From 66-474 sp964489055 (GTDB lineage Bacteria; Pseudomonadota; Gammaproteobacteria; Xanthomonadales; Rhodanobacteraceae), in assembly GCA_964489055.1 (NCBI GenBank), contig CAZAXF010000013.1:1-61546 (forward strand): 61,546 bases of DNA, given 5' to 3'. Numbering within the stretch: the stretch's first letter is position 1; the number at the start of each line of letters is the position of its first letter. The notes under the pieces are model-generated. The model was not told the origin of the DNA, did no database searches, and saw only the letters and a program-made list of their open reading frames with translations. This document shows, in pieces, positions 37,063 through 46,834 of this stretch. The position numbers were made by a program, and so were the translations under genes.

Positions 37063-37452
37063 TCACCCTTCACGAGCCGCCTTGTGCCGCTCGTGCCGGC
37101 GCTGGCAGTCGATGCAGCGCTTGGCCGTGGGATAGGCCAGCAGGCGTTCGTAACCAATGTCGTCGCCACAGTCCACGCAGATGCCGTATTCGCCGGCCGA
37201 CAGGCGCCGGCGGGCCGCCATGATGTCGCGGACGTCCTCGATGTCTTGTCGGACGATGGCATCGTCGACGCCGAGGGCCTCTTCCAGCAGTGCCTCGTCC
37301 GAGTGGTCGGCAGGGCGGCCTTCCAGGAATTCCTGGTCGCGTTCCTTGCGCCATCGCGCCGTGAGGGCCTTGATTTCCGCCATTTCGCGGTCGAAGCGCT
37401 GGTCCATCAGATCGGTGAGGTGATCGACCTGTTTTGCTGTCAGTTTGGTCAT
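37063..37452 (-). CDS. DksA/TraR-family zinc-finger protein
   Basis: A 129-residue member of the DksA/TraR family, which enters the RNA polymerase secondary channel to modulate transcription. An N-terminal coiled-coil region (residues 1-70, with TARWRKERDQEF) precedes the zinc finger CVDCGDDIGYERL...CIDCQRRHE (C-x2-C and C-x2-C). ATG 37452 has GGGAG 7 bases upstream. It is shorter than DksA (about 150). A remote Fnr-like box lies about 250 bases upstream. Confidence 0.88.
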   Translation of the reverse strand: MTKLTAKQVDHLTDLMDQRFDREMAEIKALTARWRKERDQEFLEGRPADHSDEALLEEALGVDDAIVRQDIEDVRDIMAARRRLSAGEYGICVDCGDDIGYERLLAYPTAKRCIDCQRRHERHKAAREG

Positions 37453-37699
37453 GAAACAACTCCCGCCGCTGGCAATCGTCATCGTGGTGGGCGGTGCCGC
37501 CACCCGCTCGCCGGGCACACTTGCGCGGGCGGCGGAACGGAACCGACGGAACCAGGTGCATCGCGGAGCCCGGTGGCAGCTGACCCCGCACGTCTTCTTC
37601 CCGACACTCGCCGACGCTGTCGTCCGCGATCCCGGCAACGCGGACGGAAATCCGTGCACCTTGCACGCGTTCAGGCTAGCGGCCGGGGCCATCGCCGTA

Positions 37700-37713
37700 T
37701 TGACGGTGGTCAA
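37700..37713. promoter_or_regulatory. Fnr/Anr-like box upstream of the DksA-like gene
   Basis: TTGACGGTGGTCAA has the TTGAC-N4-GTCAA half-sites seen before hemN. It is about 250 bases from the DksA-like start and about 425 from ftsH, so the target is uncertain and the leader would be long. The 37453-37879 space holds no convincing gene. Confidence 0.4.
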
Positions 37714-37879
37714 TAGCAGCGCTTTGAAGGCATATACGGTTGCAGCGAACACACGGCGGACATGCGCGTGCGCACCTGCCACAGGATTGATTGTCCGGTG
37801 CGCCGCGCGTGCTTGCGGACCGACGCGCGAACGCAGTGAAACATCCGCAACGATATGATGCGATCACGGAAACAGGGAA

Positions 37880-38102
37880 CCTGATTAGGGCGTTTCCTCA
37901 GCCACGTTGGCGTTGCGATGCACTCTCTACTTCAGTCATTCCGGGGCCATCGCCGGTTTCATCGGCGATGGAACCCGGAATCCAGCTCTCAGCAGTCAAT
38001 GCGAAGAGCTGGATTCCGGGTTCTCCCTCCGGGAGCCCCGGAATGACGAACTCGGTGAGTATCATGCCAACATCAACTGGCTGAGAAACAGCCCTAATCA
38101 GG
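37880..38102. repeat. Palindromic element, copy 2 (223 bp)
   Basis: Terminal inverted repeat CCTGATTAGGGC at both ends, then CCTCAGCCACGTTGGCG on the left arm and CAACTGGCTGAGAAACAG on the right. Two inner hairpins lie between. Arms match those of copy 1 but in the other orientation, with one additional hairpin. It ends 37 bases before ftsH. Confidence 0.8.
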
Positions 38103-38138
38103 ACAGGGAAAGCACAAACGCGGCGCGGAACCGATGCC

Positions 38139-39989
38139 ATGAAACGCTCGACCCGGATAAACACGTGGTACATCGTCTTCGCCCTGATGGGCGTATTCCT
38201 GCTGCACGGCCTGTGGGTACAGAACCAGTCCGTCGAGACAATCCCCTACAGCCGGTTCGAAACCCTGCTCGACAAGCGTGCGATCAAGGACGTCACGATC
38301 GGCGCGGACCAGATTCGGGGCACCTATACGCAACCGCACGACGGCAAGACCGGCTTCGTCACCACCCCGGTCTCGCCCGAACTGGTCGAGCGGCTCAAGG
38401 ACACCGGGGTGACCTATACCGGCGAGCGCGAAAACACCTGGCTCACCACGCTCCTGTCGTGGGTGCTGCCGGCGCTGCTGTTCATAGGCATCTGGCTGTT
38501 CGTCATCCGTCGCATGGCGGGTCGCCAGGGCGCGGGCGGCCTGATGTCGATCGGCAAGAGCAAGGCGAAGGTCTTTGTCGAAACCGACACCAAGGTCACC
38601 TTCGACGATGTCGCCGGCGTGGACGAGGCCAAGGCGGAGTTGAAGGAGGTCATCGACTTCCTCACGGACCCCGCGGAATACGGCATGCTCGGGGCGCGCA
38701 TGCCAAAGGGCATCCTGCTGGTCGGACCACCGGGCACCGGCAAGACCCTGCTGGCCCGCGCCGTGGCGGGACAGGCGGGCGTGCCGTTCTATTCGCTCTC
38801 GGGTTCGGAATTCGTCGAAATGTTCGTCGGCGTCGGTGCGGCGCGGGTACGCGACCTGTTCGAGCAGGCACGCAAGGCCGCGCCCGCCATCGTCTTCATC
38901 GACGAACTCGACGCACTCGGGCGGGCGCGCAACGCCGGCACCGTCCGCGGAGGCAACGACGAGCGCGAGCAGACGCTCAACCAGCTGCTCTCGGAGCTGG
39001 ACGGTTTCGATCCGACCGAGGGCGTGGTTTTGCTGGCGGCCACCAACCGGCCGGAGGTCCTCGATCCGGCACTGCTGCGCGCGGGCCGCTTCGACCGGCA
39101 GGTGCTGGTCGACCGTCCCGATCGCGCAGGCCGCAAGCAGATCCTCGAGGTCCATGCGCGCAAGGTCACCCTGGCGCCGGAGGTCGATCTGGATCAGGTC
39201 GCGGCGATGACCACCGGCATGACCGGCGCCGACCTTGCCAACCTTGTCAACGAGTCCGCGCTGCTGGCGACGCGGCGACGTGCCAAGGCGGTGAACATGG
39301 AGGACTTCACCCACGCCATCGAGCGGATCGTCGCGGGCCTGGAAAAACGCAACCGCCTGATCAACCCGAAGGAACGCCGGATCGTCGCCTATCACGAAAT
39401 GGGCCATGCGCTGGTGGCACTGGCGCTGCCGGGTACCCACACCGTGCACAAGGTGTCAATCATTCCGCGCGGGGTCGGCGCACTCGGCTACACCATCCAG
39501 CGCCCGACCGAGGACCGGTACCTGATGACCGAACGCGAACTGCGCAACAAGATCGCGGTGCTGATGGCCGGGCGCGCGGCGGAAAGCCTGGTGTTCGGCG
39601 ACCTGTCCACCGGCGCTTCGGACGATCTTGCCCGCGCCACCGACATTGCCCGTTCGATGGTGGCGCGCTACGGCATGGATGCGGACCTGGGCAGCGTCAG
39701 CTACGACAACGACAAGCCCGGGTTTCTCGGCGATCGCAGCGGGGGGTATCTCGACCGCCGCTACAGCGAAGCCACCGCCGAGACCATCGACCAGGCCGTG
39801 CGCACCATCGTGGAGTCCGTGGCGCAGGAGGCATTGGAAATCCTCAAGGACAACCGCGACATCCTCGACAAGACCGCGGCGCGCCTGCTGGAGGTCGAAA
39901 CGCTGGACGAAACCGAGCTGCGGGAGATCAACAGGGGATTGCGCCGCCCCACCGAAGGGGAATTGGCCGCCCTGGCGGACGCGCGATGA
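38139..39989 (+). CDS. ftsH: ATP-dependent zinc metalloprotease FtsH, probable second paralogue
   Basis: Membrane AAA+ protease degrading misfolded membrane proteins and specific regulators. The 616-residue protein has two N-terminal membrane segments around a periplasmic region (residues 12-26 and 103-124), Walker A GPPGTGKT (196-203), Walker B VFIDELDA, the second region of homology NRPEVLDPALLRAGRFDRQ, and the zinc motif HEMGH (419-423). Ordinary housekeeping FtsH usually reads HEAGH and is near rrmJ; this copy sits in a stress cluster, so it is probably accessory. ATG 38139 follows a palindromic element. Confidence 0.93.
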   Translation: MKRSTRINTWYIVFALMGVFLLHGLWVQNQSVETIPYSRFETLLDKRAIKDVTIGADQIRGTYTQPHDGKTGFVTTPVSPELVERLKDTGVTYTGERENTWLTTLLSWVLPALLFIGIWLFVIRRMAGRQGAGGLMSIGKSKAKVFVETDTKVTFDDVAGVDEAKAELKEVIDFLTDPAEYGMLGARMPKGILLVGPPGTGKTLLARAVAGQAGVPFYSLSGSEFVEMFVGVGAARVRDLFEQARKAAPAIVFIDELDALGRARNAGTVRGGNDEREQTLNQLLSELDGFDPTEGVVLLAATNRPEVLDPALLRAGRFDRQVLVDRPDRAGRKQILEVHARKVTLAPEVDLDQVAAMTTGMTGADLANLVNESALLATRRRAKAVNMEDFTHAIERIVAGLEKRNRLINPKERRIVAYHEMGHALVALALPGTHTVHKVSIIPRGVGALGYTIQRPTEDRYLMTERELRNKIAVLMAGRAAESLVFGDLSTGASDDLARATDIARSMVARYGMDADLGSVSYDNDKPGFLGDRSGGYLDRRYSEATAETIDQAVRTIVESVAQEALEILKDNRDILDKTAARLLEVETLDETELREINRGLRRPTEGELAALADAR

Positions 39990-40050
39990 CCCACGCGCCG
40001 GCCCCGGCCCGGTCCCTGAACCCCGACAGTCGGCAACGCGACCGTTCAAA

Positions 40051-40064
40051 TTGACACGGGTCAT
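40051..40064. promoter_or_regulatory. Fnr/Anr-like box upstream of the GNAT gene
   Basis: TTGACACGGGTCAT, TTGAC-N4-GTCAT, ends 63 bases before the GNAT start at 40127. The form and distance resemble the boxes before nirK and uspA. Confidence 0.5.
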
Positions 40065-40126
40065 GCAACCGGTGCCGGCATGTGCCATGCTGGTCGTCCC
40101 TTGGAGCCGAGCCAACGGAGGTTGTC

Positions 40127-40693
40127 ATGATGCACACAGACCCATCGAACCGCGGCGTGCCACCCGCGCGCACGCCCCGACACAGCGGCTGGACCGAACG
40201 GCTGCGCGACGGGACGACCATCGAGGTCCGGCCGATCAGCGAGCACGATGCCGAACTCGAGCTCGAGTTCCTCAAGCACCTGTCGCCCGAAGCCCGTGGC
40301 CTGCGCTTCCTCGGCCTGATCCGTGAACCGAGTCTCGAGGTCGCGCGCGAACTTACCCGTCTTGACCCGACCAACGCGGCCGCCCTGATCGCGGTGGTGC
40401 CCCACGAGGGTCGCGAACGCCAGGTCGGCGCCGCGCATTTTCGCGTCAACGCCAAGGGTGACGTTTGTGACTGCTCGGTCACGGTCGCCGATGAATGGCA
40501 GAAGCGCGGCATCGGTACGCTGCTGATGCGGCACCTGATCGAAATGGCCCGCACCCGCGGCATCCGGCGCATGCACGCCGCCGTCCCGGCACCGTCCGAG
40601 AGCCGGCGCCGGTTGGCCTTGCAGCTTGGATTCCAGCGCGCCTTCGACCACCGCGATCCGGCGGTGACGATCTACCAGCTGGAATTGCCGTAG
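40127..40693 (+). CDS. GNAT-family N-acetyltransferase
   Basis: A 188-residue acetyltransferase with the acetyl-CoA-binding motif (WQKRGIGTLLMRHLIEMART, V-x-x-x-x-Q-x-R-G-I-G-x-x-L style) and N-terminal segment DGTTIEVRPISEHDAELELEFLKHLSPEARGLRFL. That N-terminal block resembles the GNAT part of the large acyl-CoA synthetase at 42074 (LRPIRAEDEIPMREAFKALSPENRYMRLF). Start 40127 has GGAGG 5 bases upstream. Protein-lysine acetylation is possible, not shown. Confidence 0.85.
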   Translation: MMHTDPSNRGVPPARTPRHSGWTERLRDGTTIEVRPISEHDAELELEFLKHLSPEARGLRFLGLIREPSLEVARELTRLDPTNAAALIAVVPHEGRERQVGAAHFRVNAKGDVCDCSVTVADEWQKRGIGTLLMRHLIEMARTRGIRRMHAAVPAPSESRRRLALQLGFQRAFDHRDPAVTIYQLELP

Positions 40694-41419
40694 AAGCCCG
40701 CGGCGTTCGCACAGCCGCCGTGCGCGACTGTGCGTTCGACGCGTGCCAACCATCGTTCACCGCTTTCCGCAGCCGCCACCATGTCCGCACAAGCCTTGCT
40801 GGATCCGGGCCGGCTGGCCCAGTCCTATGCCCTGGTCCGCAGGGAACCGTTTGCGTTCCCGGTCGCGCACGGCCCGTTGCCCTGCCAGGGCGATCGCCGC
40901 GTGATCCAGGTCGCGTGGCTGGTCAGGGATCAGGAAAAGCGACGCAATACGCAGCGCGACGGCGTGTCGCGGCTCCTAAAGCAACACTCGCGCGGACTGG
41001 ACCGCCGCATCGCTGCCGGACGCGATCGCAACGCCGCGCATCCGGACTGAGAACCTTGTTCGGGACACGAACGGCCTGGCCTGTGCGATGGCGACGCATC
41101 AATGCCGCGCAGCCTCGAACCCGCCTTTCCTCGCGCGTCGTTGTTGACCACGCTGCACGTCGAGATCAAGGTCGCATGATCGGCCCAGTGTGCATTGTTC
41201 ATCAGCGTTCGTCGCGAGCCAGCCTGCCCCGGACTTGATCCGGGGGCATGTCATGAGTGGGTTTCGCGACCAAGGGGCGCGCAGGCGTCGTTTCACTACG
41301 TCGAGCACCCCGACCGAGCGACAGCCGCGCATGGCGTGCCATTGGGCCGGCGCAGCAGGAGGCTGGTGGATAATGCAGGCCAGGTTCGACACGCTGTTCT
41401 TTTTCACGGAGGTACGCAC
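40694..41419. other. Long intergenic stretch without a supported gene
   Basis: The only frame worth mention begins at ATG 40782 (about 89 codons, MSAQALLDPGRLAQSYALVR at the start), but it has no ribosome site and no known relatives. A short hairpin with ACTTGATCCGGGGG lies near 41235. I see no tRNA or box sites. Confidence 0.4.
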
Positions 41420-41863
41420 ATGACCTCGCACGATTCGCAACAAGGCAGGCAGGGGACACATGATGCCGCGCCCGCCGCGGACGGCCTGGTGACTCTCGCC
41501 AGTCCCTACCCCGTCGCCGAGACCCTCGACCGGCTCGAATCGATCCTGCACGCCCGCGGCGCCACGGTGTTCGCGCGCATCAACCATGCCGCCGCGGCCG
41601 CCGCCGCGGGGCTCACCATGCGTCCCACCCAGGTGCTGGTGTTCGGCAATCCGAAGATCGGCACGCCGGTGATGCAGGCGGCGCCGACGATCGCGATCGA
41701 CCTGCCGTTCAAGGCACTGGCGTGGAAGGACGAAGCGGGCAAGGTCTGGCTGGCGTACAACAGCGCCGAATACCTGGCCCGCCGACACGGCGTCGGCGAG
41801 TCAACCGTCGCGCCGCTGGCCGCCGTCGCCGAGCCGATCGCCGCGGCGCTGCGCGCCGGGTGA
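41420..41863 (+). CDS. DUF302 domain protein
   Basis: A 147-residue protein with the DUF302 fold: PYPVAETLDRLESILHARGATVFARINHAAAA, TQVLVFGNPKIGTPVMQAAPTIAIDLPFKALAW, and VWLAYNSAEYLARRHGV. Function unknown; such proteins are common next to Anr-controlled and stress genes. Start 41420 has ACGGAGG 7 bases upstream. It may be followed by the acyl-CoA synthetase gene beyond a hairpin element. Confidence 0.85.
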   Translation: MTSHDSQQGRQGTHDAAPAADGLVTLASPYPVAETLDRLESILHARGATVFARINHAAAAAAAGLTMRPTQVLVFGNPKIGTPVMQAAPTIAIDLPFKALAWKDEAGKVWLAYNSAEYLARRHGVGESTVAPLAAVAEPIAAALRAG

Positions 41864-41920
41864 GGCGTGGAAACCAGACATGCGCGAACCTGACCACGTC
41901 CATGCGTCAAGCAATCCATG

Positions 41921-42046
41921 TCGTCATTCCGGGGCCATCGCCAGCTTCACCGGTGATGGAACCCGGAATCCGCCCCTGAACCTCCTTGTCCGGGAAGCTG
42001 GATTCCGGGTTCTGCCCGCAAACAACGCGGGCAGCCCCGGAATGAC
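41921..42046. repeat. Multi-hairpin GTCATTCCGGGG repeat
   Basis: The ends TCGTCATTCCGGGG and CCCCGGAATGAC are complementary, enclosing three inner hairpins. It has the inner modules of the 223-bp elements without their CCTGATTAGGGC termini. Lies between the DUF302 and acyl-CoA synthetase genes. Confidence 0.65.
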
Positions 42047-42073
42047 AAGCCCTCGGACCATCCGGTCAACGCC

Positions 42074-44755
42074 ATGAGTACCTACAACCTCGAAAGTTTC
42101 GTCAAGCCCGCCTCGGTCGCCCTGGTCGGCGCCAGCCGCCGTGCCGGCTCGGTGGGCGCGGTGACCGCGCGCAACCTGGGTGATTTTCCCGGCAAGGTAT
42201 TCCTGGTCAACCGCCGCCTTGCCCTGGATGCCGATGCGGGTATCTACCCGACCGTCGATCGCCTGCCTGAAGCCCCCGAACTTGCGGTCATCGCGGTACG
42301 CGCGCGTGCGGTTCCGTCGGTGATCACGGACCTGGGCAAGCTTGGCACCCGCGCCGCGGTGGTGATCTCGGCGGGGTTTGCCGAAAGCGGGGCGGGCGCC
42401 GAGGGCAAGGCGCTGGAAGCCGAGATGCTGGCTGCCGCGCACAAGACCGGAATGCGCATCCTGGGTCCCAACTGCATCGGCATGCTGTCGCCGCACGCGG
42501 GCCTCAACGCGGGCTTCGCGCAGGGCCTGCCGCCGCCGGGGCGGATTGCGTTCCTGTCACAGTCGGGCGCGGTGCTGACCACACTGATCGACTGGGCCAG
42601 TGACCGCGGCGTCGGCTTTTCGGTGCTGGTGTCGCTGGGCGAAATGGCCGAGGTCGACGTCGCGGACTGGCTCGATCATCTGGCCACCGACCCCGAAACC
42701 GACGCGATCCTGTTGTACCTGGAAAGCGTCTCGGGCGCACGCAAGTTCATGTCCGCCGCGCGCCACGCGGCGCGTGTCAAACCGGTGATCGTCCTGAAGT
42801 CCGGTCGTTCGCCGGTCGCGGCCAAGGCCGCCGCTTCGCACAGCGGCGCGCTGGCCGGCGGCGACACGGTGTTCGACGCCGCCCTCCATCGCGCCGGCGC
42901 GCAGCGCGTTCCGACCCTGTTGCAGATGCTGGAAGCCGCCGAGACCCTGGCTCGCGCCCAGCCGTTGCACGGCGAGGCACTGGCGATCGTCACCAACGGC
43001 GGCGGCGTGGGCGTGCTGGCGGCTGACCAGCTGATCGGCGATGGCGGGCGCCTGGCCGAATTCGGCGAACGCACGCTGGCCACGCTCAACGACACGCTGC
43101 CCGCGGGCTGGTCGAAGGGAAACCCGGTGGACATCATCGGCGACGCCGGACCCGAGCGCTACCGCGCGGCGCTCTCGGGCGTGCTCGACGCCACCGAAGT
43201 CGACGCCGTCGCGGTGATGTACTGCCCCACCGGCCTCGGCGATCCCGACGCCGCGGCCGGCGGCGTGCTGGCCGAACTCGAATCGCGGCGGTTGCACAAG
43301 CCGATCCTGGCCGCGTGGCTGGGCCCGGTGGCCGACGCGGCCGCGCGCAAGCCGTTCGCGCATGCCGGCATTCCCAACTTCGATACGCCCGAGGCGCTGG
43401 TGCGCGGATTCATGCACCTGGTGGATCGCCACCGCCAACTGACACAGCTCAGCCAGACAGTGCCGGCCTTCCCGCTGCGCGGCCGCGGCGATCGCCAGGC
43501 GGTGCGCGACCTGATCGACGCGCGGCTGGCGGACGGCATGGCCTGGCTGGACGAGGCCGATGCCAAGCACCTGCTCACGCTGGCCGGTTTCGAGGTCAAC
43601 GAGACCCGCCGCGCAAAGACGCTGGAAGACGCCGAAGCCGCGGCGCGCGAAATCCAGGGTCCCTACGCGGTCAAGATCCTGTCGCCGGACCTTCTGCACA
43701 AGAGCGACGTGGGCGGTGTTGCGCTCAACGTCGAGACGCCGGAAGAAGTGGCGCGCGTCAGCGCGGGGATGATCGGGCGCCTGCGCGCGAAGTATCCCGA
43801 TGCGCGCCTGGCCGGGGTGTCGGTGCAGACCATGGTCGAGCGCGCCGATGCCCGGGAAGTGATTGCCGGCCTCAGCATCGATCCGGTGTTCGGCCCGGTG
43901 CTCGTGTTCGGCGCCGGGGGCGTCGCGGTCGAGGCGATGGACGACACCGCGCTGGCGCTGCCGCCGCTGAACGTCAACCTGGCACGCGAGCTGGTCGAAC
44001 GAACCCGCATCTACCCTGTGCTCGCCGGCGCCAAGGGGCGCCTCCCGCCCGTGGACCTGGACGCGCTGTACGCGTTGCTGATCCGCCTGAGCGAACTGGT
44101 GTGCGAGTTCCCCGAAATCGTGGAACTGGACCTCAACCCGGTGTTGGCCGGACCCGATGGCGTGATCGCGATCGACGCCCGTGTGCGCCTCGAACCCGCA
44201 CGCGGCAGCGCCGTCGACCGGCTGGCAATCGTGCCCTACCCGCGCGAACTGGAGCGCCCCTTCAAACTGCCCGATGGCACCCGCTGCCTGCTGCGGCCGA
44301 TCCGCGCGGAGGACGAAATCCCGATGCGCGAGGCCTTCAAGGCGCTCTCGCCCGAGAACCGCTACATGCGCCTGTTCCAGACGCTGACCGAACTGCCGCA
44401 CGAACTGGCCGCGCGCGCCACGCAGATCGACTACGACCGCGAAATGGCCTTCGTGCTCGCCGAGGACAAGCCCGCCGGCGAAGCCGCGTTGTACGGCGGC
44501 GTGCGCCTTACCTGCGATGCCAATCGCGACATCGGCGAATTCGCGATCACCGTGATCGACAGTTTCGCCGGACGCGGCATCGGCCGCCGACTGATGGAGA
44601 TCATCATCGACTACGCGCGCAGCATCAGCATCCGCGAAATCGTCGGCGACGTGCTGCGCACCAACCAGCCCATGCTGGCGCTGTGCCGCGAACTCGGGTT
44701 CGACCTTGAGCCCGAGGACGAAGGCGTGGTCAGGGTGCGGCTGAAGTTGGAGTAG
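42074..44755 (+). CDS. Bifunctional acyl-CoA synthetase (NDP-forming)/GNAT acetyltransferase
   Basis: An 893-residue fusion similar to Pat/PatZ-type protein acetyltransferases. Order: CoA-binding domain (about 1-130, KPASVALVGASRRAGSVG), ligase CoA domain (about 150-460), ATP-grasp domain (about 490-690, GPYAVKILSPDLLHKSDVGGV), GNAT domain (about 720-893, GRGIGRRLMEIIIDYAR). Homologues acetylate metabolic enzymes such as acetyl-CoA synthetase, with the synthetase part acting in regulation, or act as true ADP-forming synthetases. Whether the ligase histidine is active is not judged. ATG 42074 comes 28 bases after the hairpin element. Confidence 0.9.
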   Translation: MSTYNLESFVKPASVALVGASRRAGSVGAVTARNLGDFPGKVFLVNRRLALDADAGIYPTVDRLPEAPELAVIAVRARAVPSVITDLGKLGTRAAVVISAGFAESGAGAEGKALEAEMLAAAHKTGMRILGPNCIGMLSPHAGLNAGFAQGLPPPGRIAFLSQSGAVLTTLIDWASDRGVGFSVLVSLGEMAEVDVADWLDHLATDPETDAILLYLESVSGARKFMSAARHAARVKPVIVLKSGRSPVAAKAAASHSGALAGGDTVFDAALHRAGAQRVPTLLQMLEAAETLARAQPLHGEALAIVTNGGGVGVLAADQLIGDGGRLAEFGERTLATLNDTLPAGWSKGNPVDIIGDAGPERYRAALSGVLDATEVDAVAVMYCPTGLGDPDAAAGGVLAELESRRLHKPILAAWLGPVADAAARKPFAHAGIPNFDTPEALVRGFMHLVDRHRQLTQLSQTVPAFPLRGRGDRQAVRDLIDARLADGMAWLDEADAKHLLTLAGFEVNETRRAKTLEDAEAAAREIQGPYAVKILSPDLLHKSDVGGVALNVETPEEVARVSAGMIGRLRAKYPDARLAGVSVQTMVERADAREVIAGLSIDPVFGPVLVFGAGGVAVEAMDDTALALPPLNVNLARELVERTRIYPVLAGAKGRLPPVDLDALYALLIRLSELVCEFPEIVELDLNPVLAGPDGVIAIDARVRLEPARGSAVDRLAIVPYPRELERPFKLPDGTRCLLRPIRAEDEIPMREAFKALSPENRYMRLFQTLTELPHELAARATQIDYDREMAFVLAEDKPAGEAALYGGVRLTCDANRDIGEFAITVIDSFAGRGIGRRLMEIIIDYARSISIREIVGDVLRTNQPMLALCRELGFDLEPEDEGVVRVRLKLE

Positions 44756-44877
44756 CGCCCTTCACCCAAAACCATGAGTCGCTCGTATTGGATGGCATGC
44801 AACAAAGCACCGTGACATCGAAACACCGCATCACGAAGTCGATCCTGATCACGTTCATGTCGCAGCCCACACATGTC

Positions 44878-44924
44878 GTCATTCCGGGGCTGCCCGCTAA
44901 CAGCGCGGGCAGCCCCGGAATGAC
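44878..44924. repeat. Perfect 20-bp inverted repeat (GTCATTCCGGGG type)
   Basis: GTCATTCCGGGGCTGCCCGC and its exact complement flank a short loop. It lies between the acyl-CoA synthetase and the kinase-like gene, in front of the latter's start. A longer frame reads through it, which argues against an upstream start for that gene. Confidence 0.7.
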
Positions 44925-44985
44925 GAGATCTTTGGACGCTCAGCGCGAACAGACTATCGAGGCAAGCCCCCCCCAAGCCATCGCA

Positions 44986-46569
44986 ATGCACATGTCAGAC
45001 CTGATCACCGCCCTGAAAAATCCCGCCGCCTACCCGCACCCGGCCGAGGACGTCGAGCTTATCGAGACCCACATCTCGTTCGTGCTCCTGGCCGGTGAAT
45101 TCGCCTACAAGATCAAGAAGCCGGTGACGCTGCCGTTCGTCGATTTCAGCTCGCTGGATGCACGCCGCGGTTTCTGCGAGGACGAGTTGCGCTTGAACCG
45201 CCGCCTGGCACCGCAGCTTTACCTCGAGGTGGTGCCGATCACCGGCAGCATCGAATCACCACGCATGGGTGGTGATGGCGAAGCGCTGGAATACGCGGTG
45301 AAAATGCGCCGCTTCGACCAGGACGCGCTGTTCGACCACCTGCTGGCGCACGATGCCCTGCCCGCGGAGCTGGTCGACCGACTTGCCATGCGCATCGCGG
45401 AATTCCACGTCGCGGTGCCGCCCACCACCGATCCCGAACTCGGCGCGCCGCACAAGGTGCTGCAACCGGCGCTGGACAATTTCGCCGACATGAAACCGCA
45501 CGCGAACGACGACCGGCTCGCCACACTCGACGCGCTGGAAGCCTGGACGCGCGAGACGTTCGAGCGGCTCGAACCGGTATTCGCTTCGCGCCACCGCGAC
45601 GGGTTCGTGCGCGAATGCCACGGCGACCTGCACCTTCGCAACATCGCGCTCGTCGACGGCGAACCGGTGGCGTTCGACTGCATCGAATTCAGCGCCGGGC
45701 TGCGCTGGATCGACGTGATCAACGAAACCGCGTTCCTGGTGATGGACCTGATCGACCGTGGCCGCGGCGATCTGGGCTGGCGGTTTCTGGACGGCTATCT
45801 GGCCGCGACCGGCGACTACGAAGGCGTTGCCGTGCTGCGCTTTTACATGGTGTACCGCGCGCTGGTGCGGGCCAAGATCCACGACCTGCGCGCCCGCCAG
45901 GCCGGGGACGACACGCACGAAGCACAGCGATTGCAGCGGGCGGCCGAGCACTACCTCGCGCTGGCCGATGAGATCGCGCATGGCGAGCAGCCGATGCTGA
46001 TCCTGATGCACGGCTTTTCGGGCGCCGGCAAGAGCCGCGTGGCCGCCGCGCTCACCGAAGCACTCGGCGCGATCCGGCTGCGTTCGGATGTCGAGCGCAA
46101 GCGCCTTTTCGGCCTCGACAGCACCGATCGCAGCGATTCTGCCCTCGACGCCGGCATCTACGACGCCGATGCCGGAAGACGGACCTACGCACGCCTTGCC
46201 GAGCTTGCGCGGACCATTCTCGATGCCGGCTTTCCCGCGGTCCTCGACGCCGCATTCCTGGCCCGCGACCAGCGTGAACCGATGTACCGCCTGGCCAATA
46301 CCCTTGCCGTACCGCTGCGGATCGTCGACTGCACCGCCAGCGAGGTCGCGTTGCGCGAACGCGTGACCGCACGCGCGGCAAAGGGCAAGGATGCCTCGGA
46401 AGCAACCATCGAGGTGCTGGAAAAACAGCTTGCCACGCATGACGCGCTCGATGCCGACGAGCAATGCCACCGCGTGACCTGCGACATGAACGGCCGCGAA
46501 GCCGACAACGTCGCCACCTGCGTGGCGCGCGTACAAAAGCACCTGACGCACGACGCCCCCGCGACATGA
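44986..46569 (+). CDS. Bifunctional APH-like/AAA kinase protein
   Basis: A 527-residue protein. The N-terminal half resembles aminoglycoside phosphotransferases/small-molecule kinases (HGDLHLRNIALVDGEPVAFDCIEFS with catalytic HxDxxxxN-like residues). The C-terminal half is a P-loop kinase-like ATPase (FSGAGKSR near residue 345, then RLRSDVERKRLFGL). Such fusions accompany universal stress and Anr-controlled genes; substrate unknown. I use ATG 44986, since the frame further upstream runs through a repeat. A weak Fnr-like site (TCGAT-N4-ATCAC) is at 44839. Confidence 0.82.
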   Translation: MHMSDLITALKNPAAYPHPAEDVELIETHISFVLLAGEFAYKIKKPVTLPFVDFSSLDARRGFCEDELRLNRRLAPQLYLEVVPITGSIESPRMGGDGEALEYAVKMRRFDQDALFDHLLAHDALPAELVDRLAMRIAEFHVAVPPTTDPELGAPHKVLQPALDNFADMKPHANDDRLATLDALEAWTRETFERLEPVFASRHRDGFVRECHGDLHLRNIALVDGEPVAFDCIEFSAGLRWIDVINETAFLVMDLIDRGRGDLGWRFLDGYLAATGDYEGVAVLRFYMVYRALVRAKIHDLRARQAGDDTHEAQRLQRAAEHYLALADEIAHGEQPMLILMHGFSGAGKSRVAAALTEALGAIRLRSDVERKRLFGLDSTDRSDSALDAGIYDADAGRRTYARLAELARTILDAGFPAVLDAAFLARDQREPMYRLANTLAVPLRIVDCTASEVALRERVTARAAKGKDASEATIEVLEKQLATHDALDADEQCHRVTCDMNGREADNVATCVARVQKHLTHDAPAT

Positions 46570-46610
46570 CCAACGCCCAGGAACCGCTGAATTTGCCCAC
46601 AACTCCGGAA

Positions 46611-46834
46611 CCTGATCAGGCATCCCTCCCGGCCAGTCGGTGCCCGGATGACACCCACCAGGGTTGTCATTCCGGGGCTCCCGGAGGGAGAACCCGGAAT
46701 CCAGCTCTTCGCATCGACGTCCGGGAGCGGGATTCCGGGTTCCATCACCGATTATGCCGGCGATGGCCCCGGAATGACCGGGATGGAGGGTGCATTGCAA
46801 TGCCGACGTGGGTCGGGAATGGTTTTGGTCAGGT
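46611..46834. repeat. Palindromic element, copy 4 (224 bp, diverged)
   Basis: Begins CCTGATCAGG, contains the same two inner hairpins as copy 3 (GGAGAACCCGGAATCCAGCT and GGCGATGGCCCCGGAATGAC), ends near GGTCAGG. Its outer arms are more diverged. The bases next to it (46834-46869, CCGGAATCGC...GGTATCCGGG) match the hairpin of the 24.2-kb tandem repeat. The remainder of the 46570-47040 gap holds no gene. Confidence 0.7.

Noticed and set aside
40782..41050. Small frame of about 89 codons after the GNAT gene
   Set aside because: No ribosome site, no known relatives and composition like neighbouring non-coding DNA.
44788..44985. Upstream start of the APH/AAA kinase gene
   Set aside because: The frame passes through a 20-bp hairpin repeat (44878-44924) that gives peptide VIPGLPANSAGSPGM, which is not part of any kinase domain.
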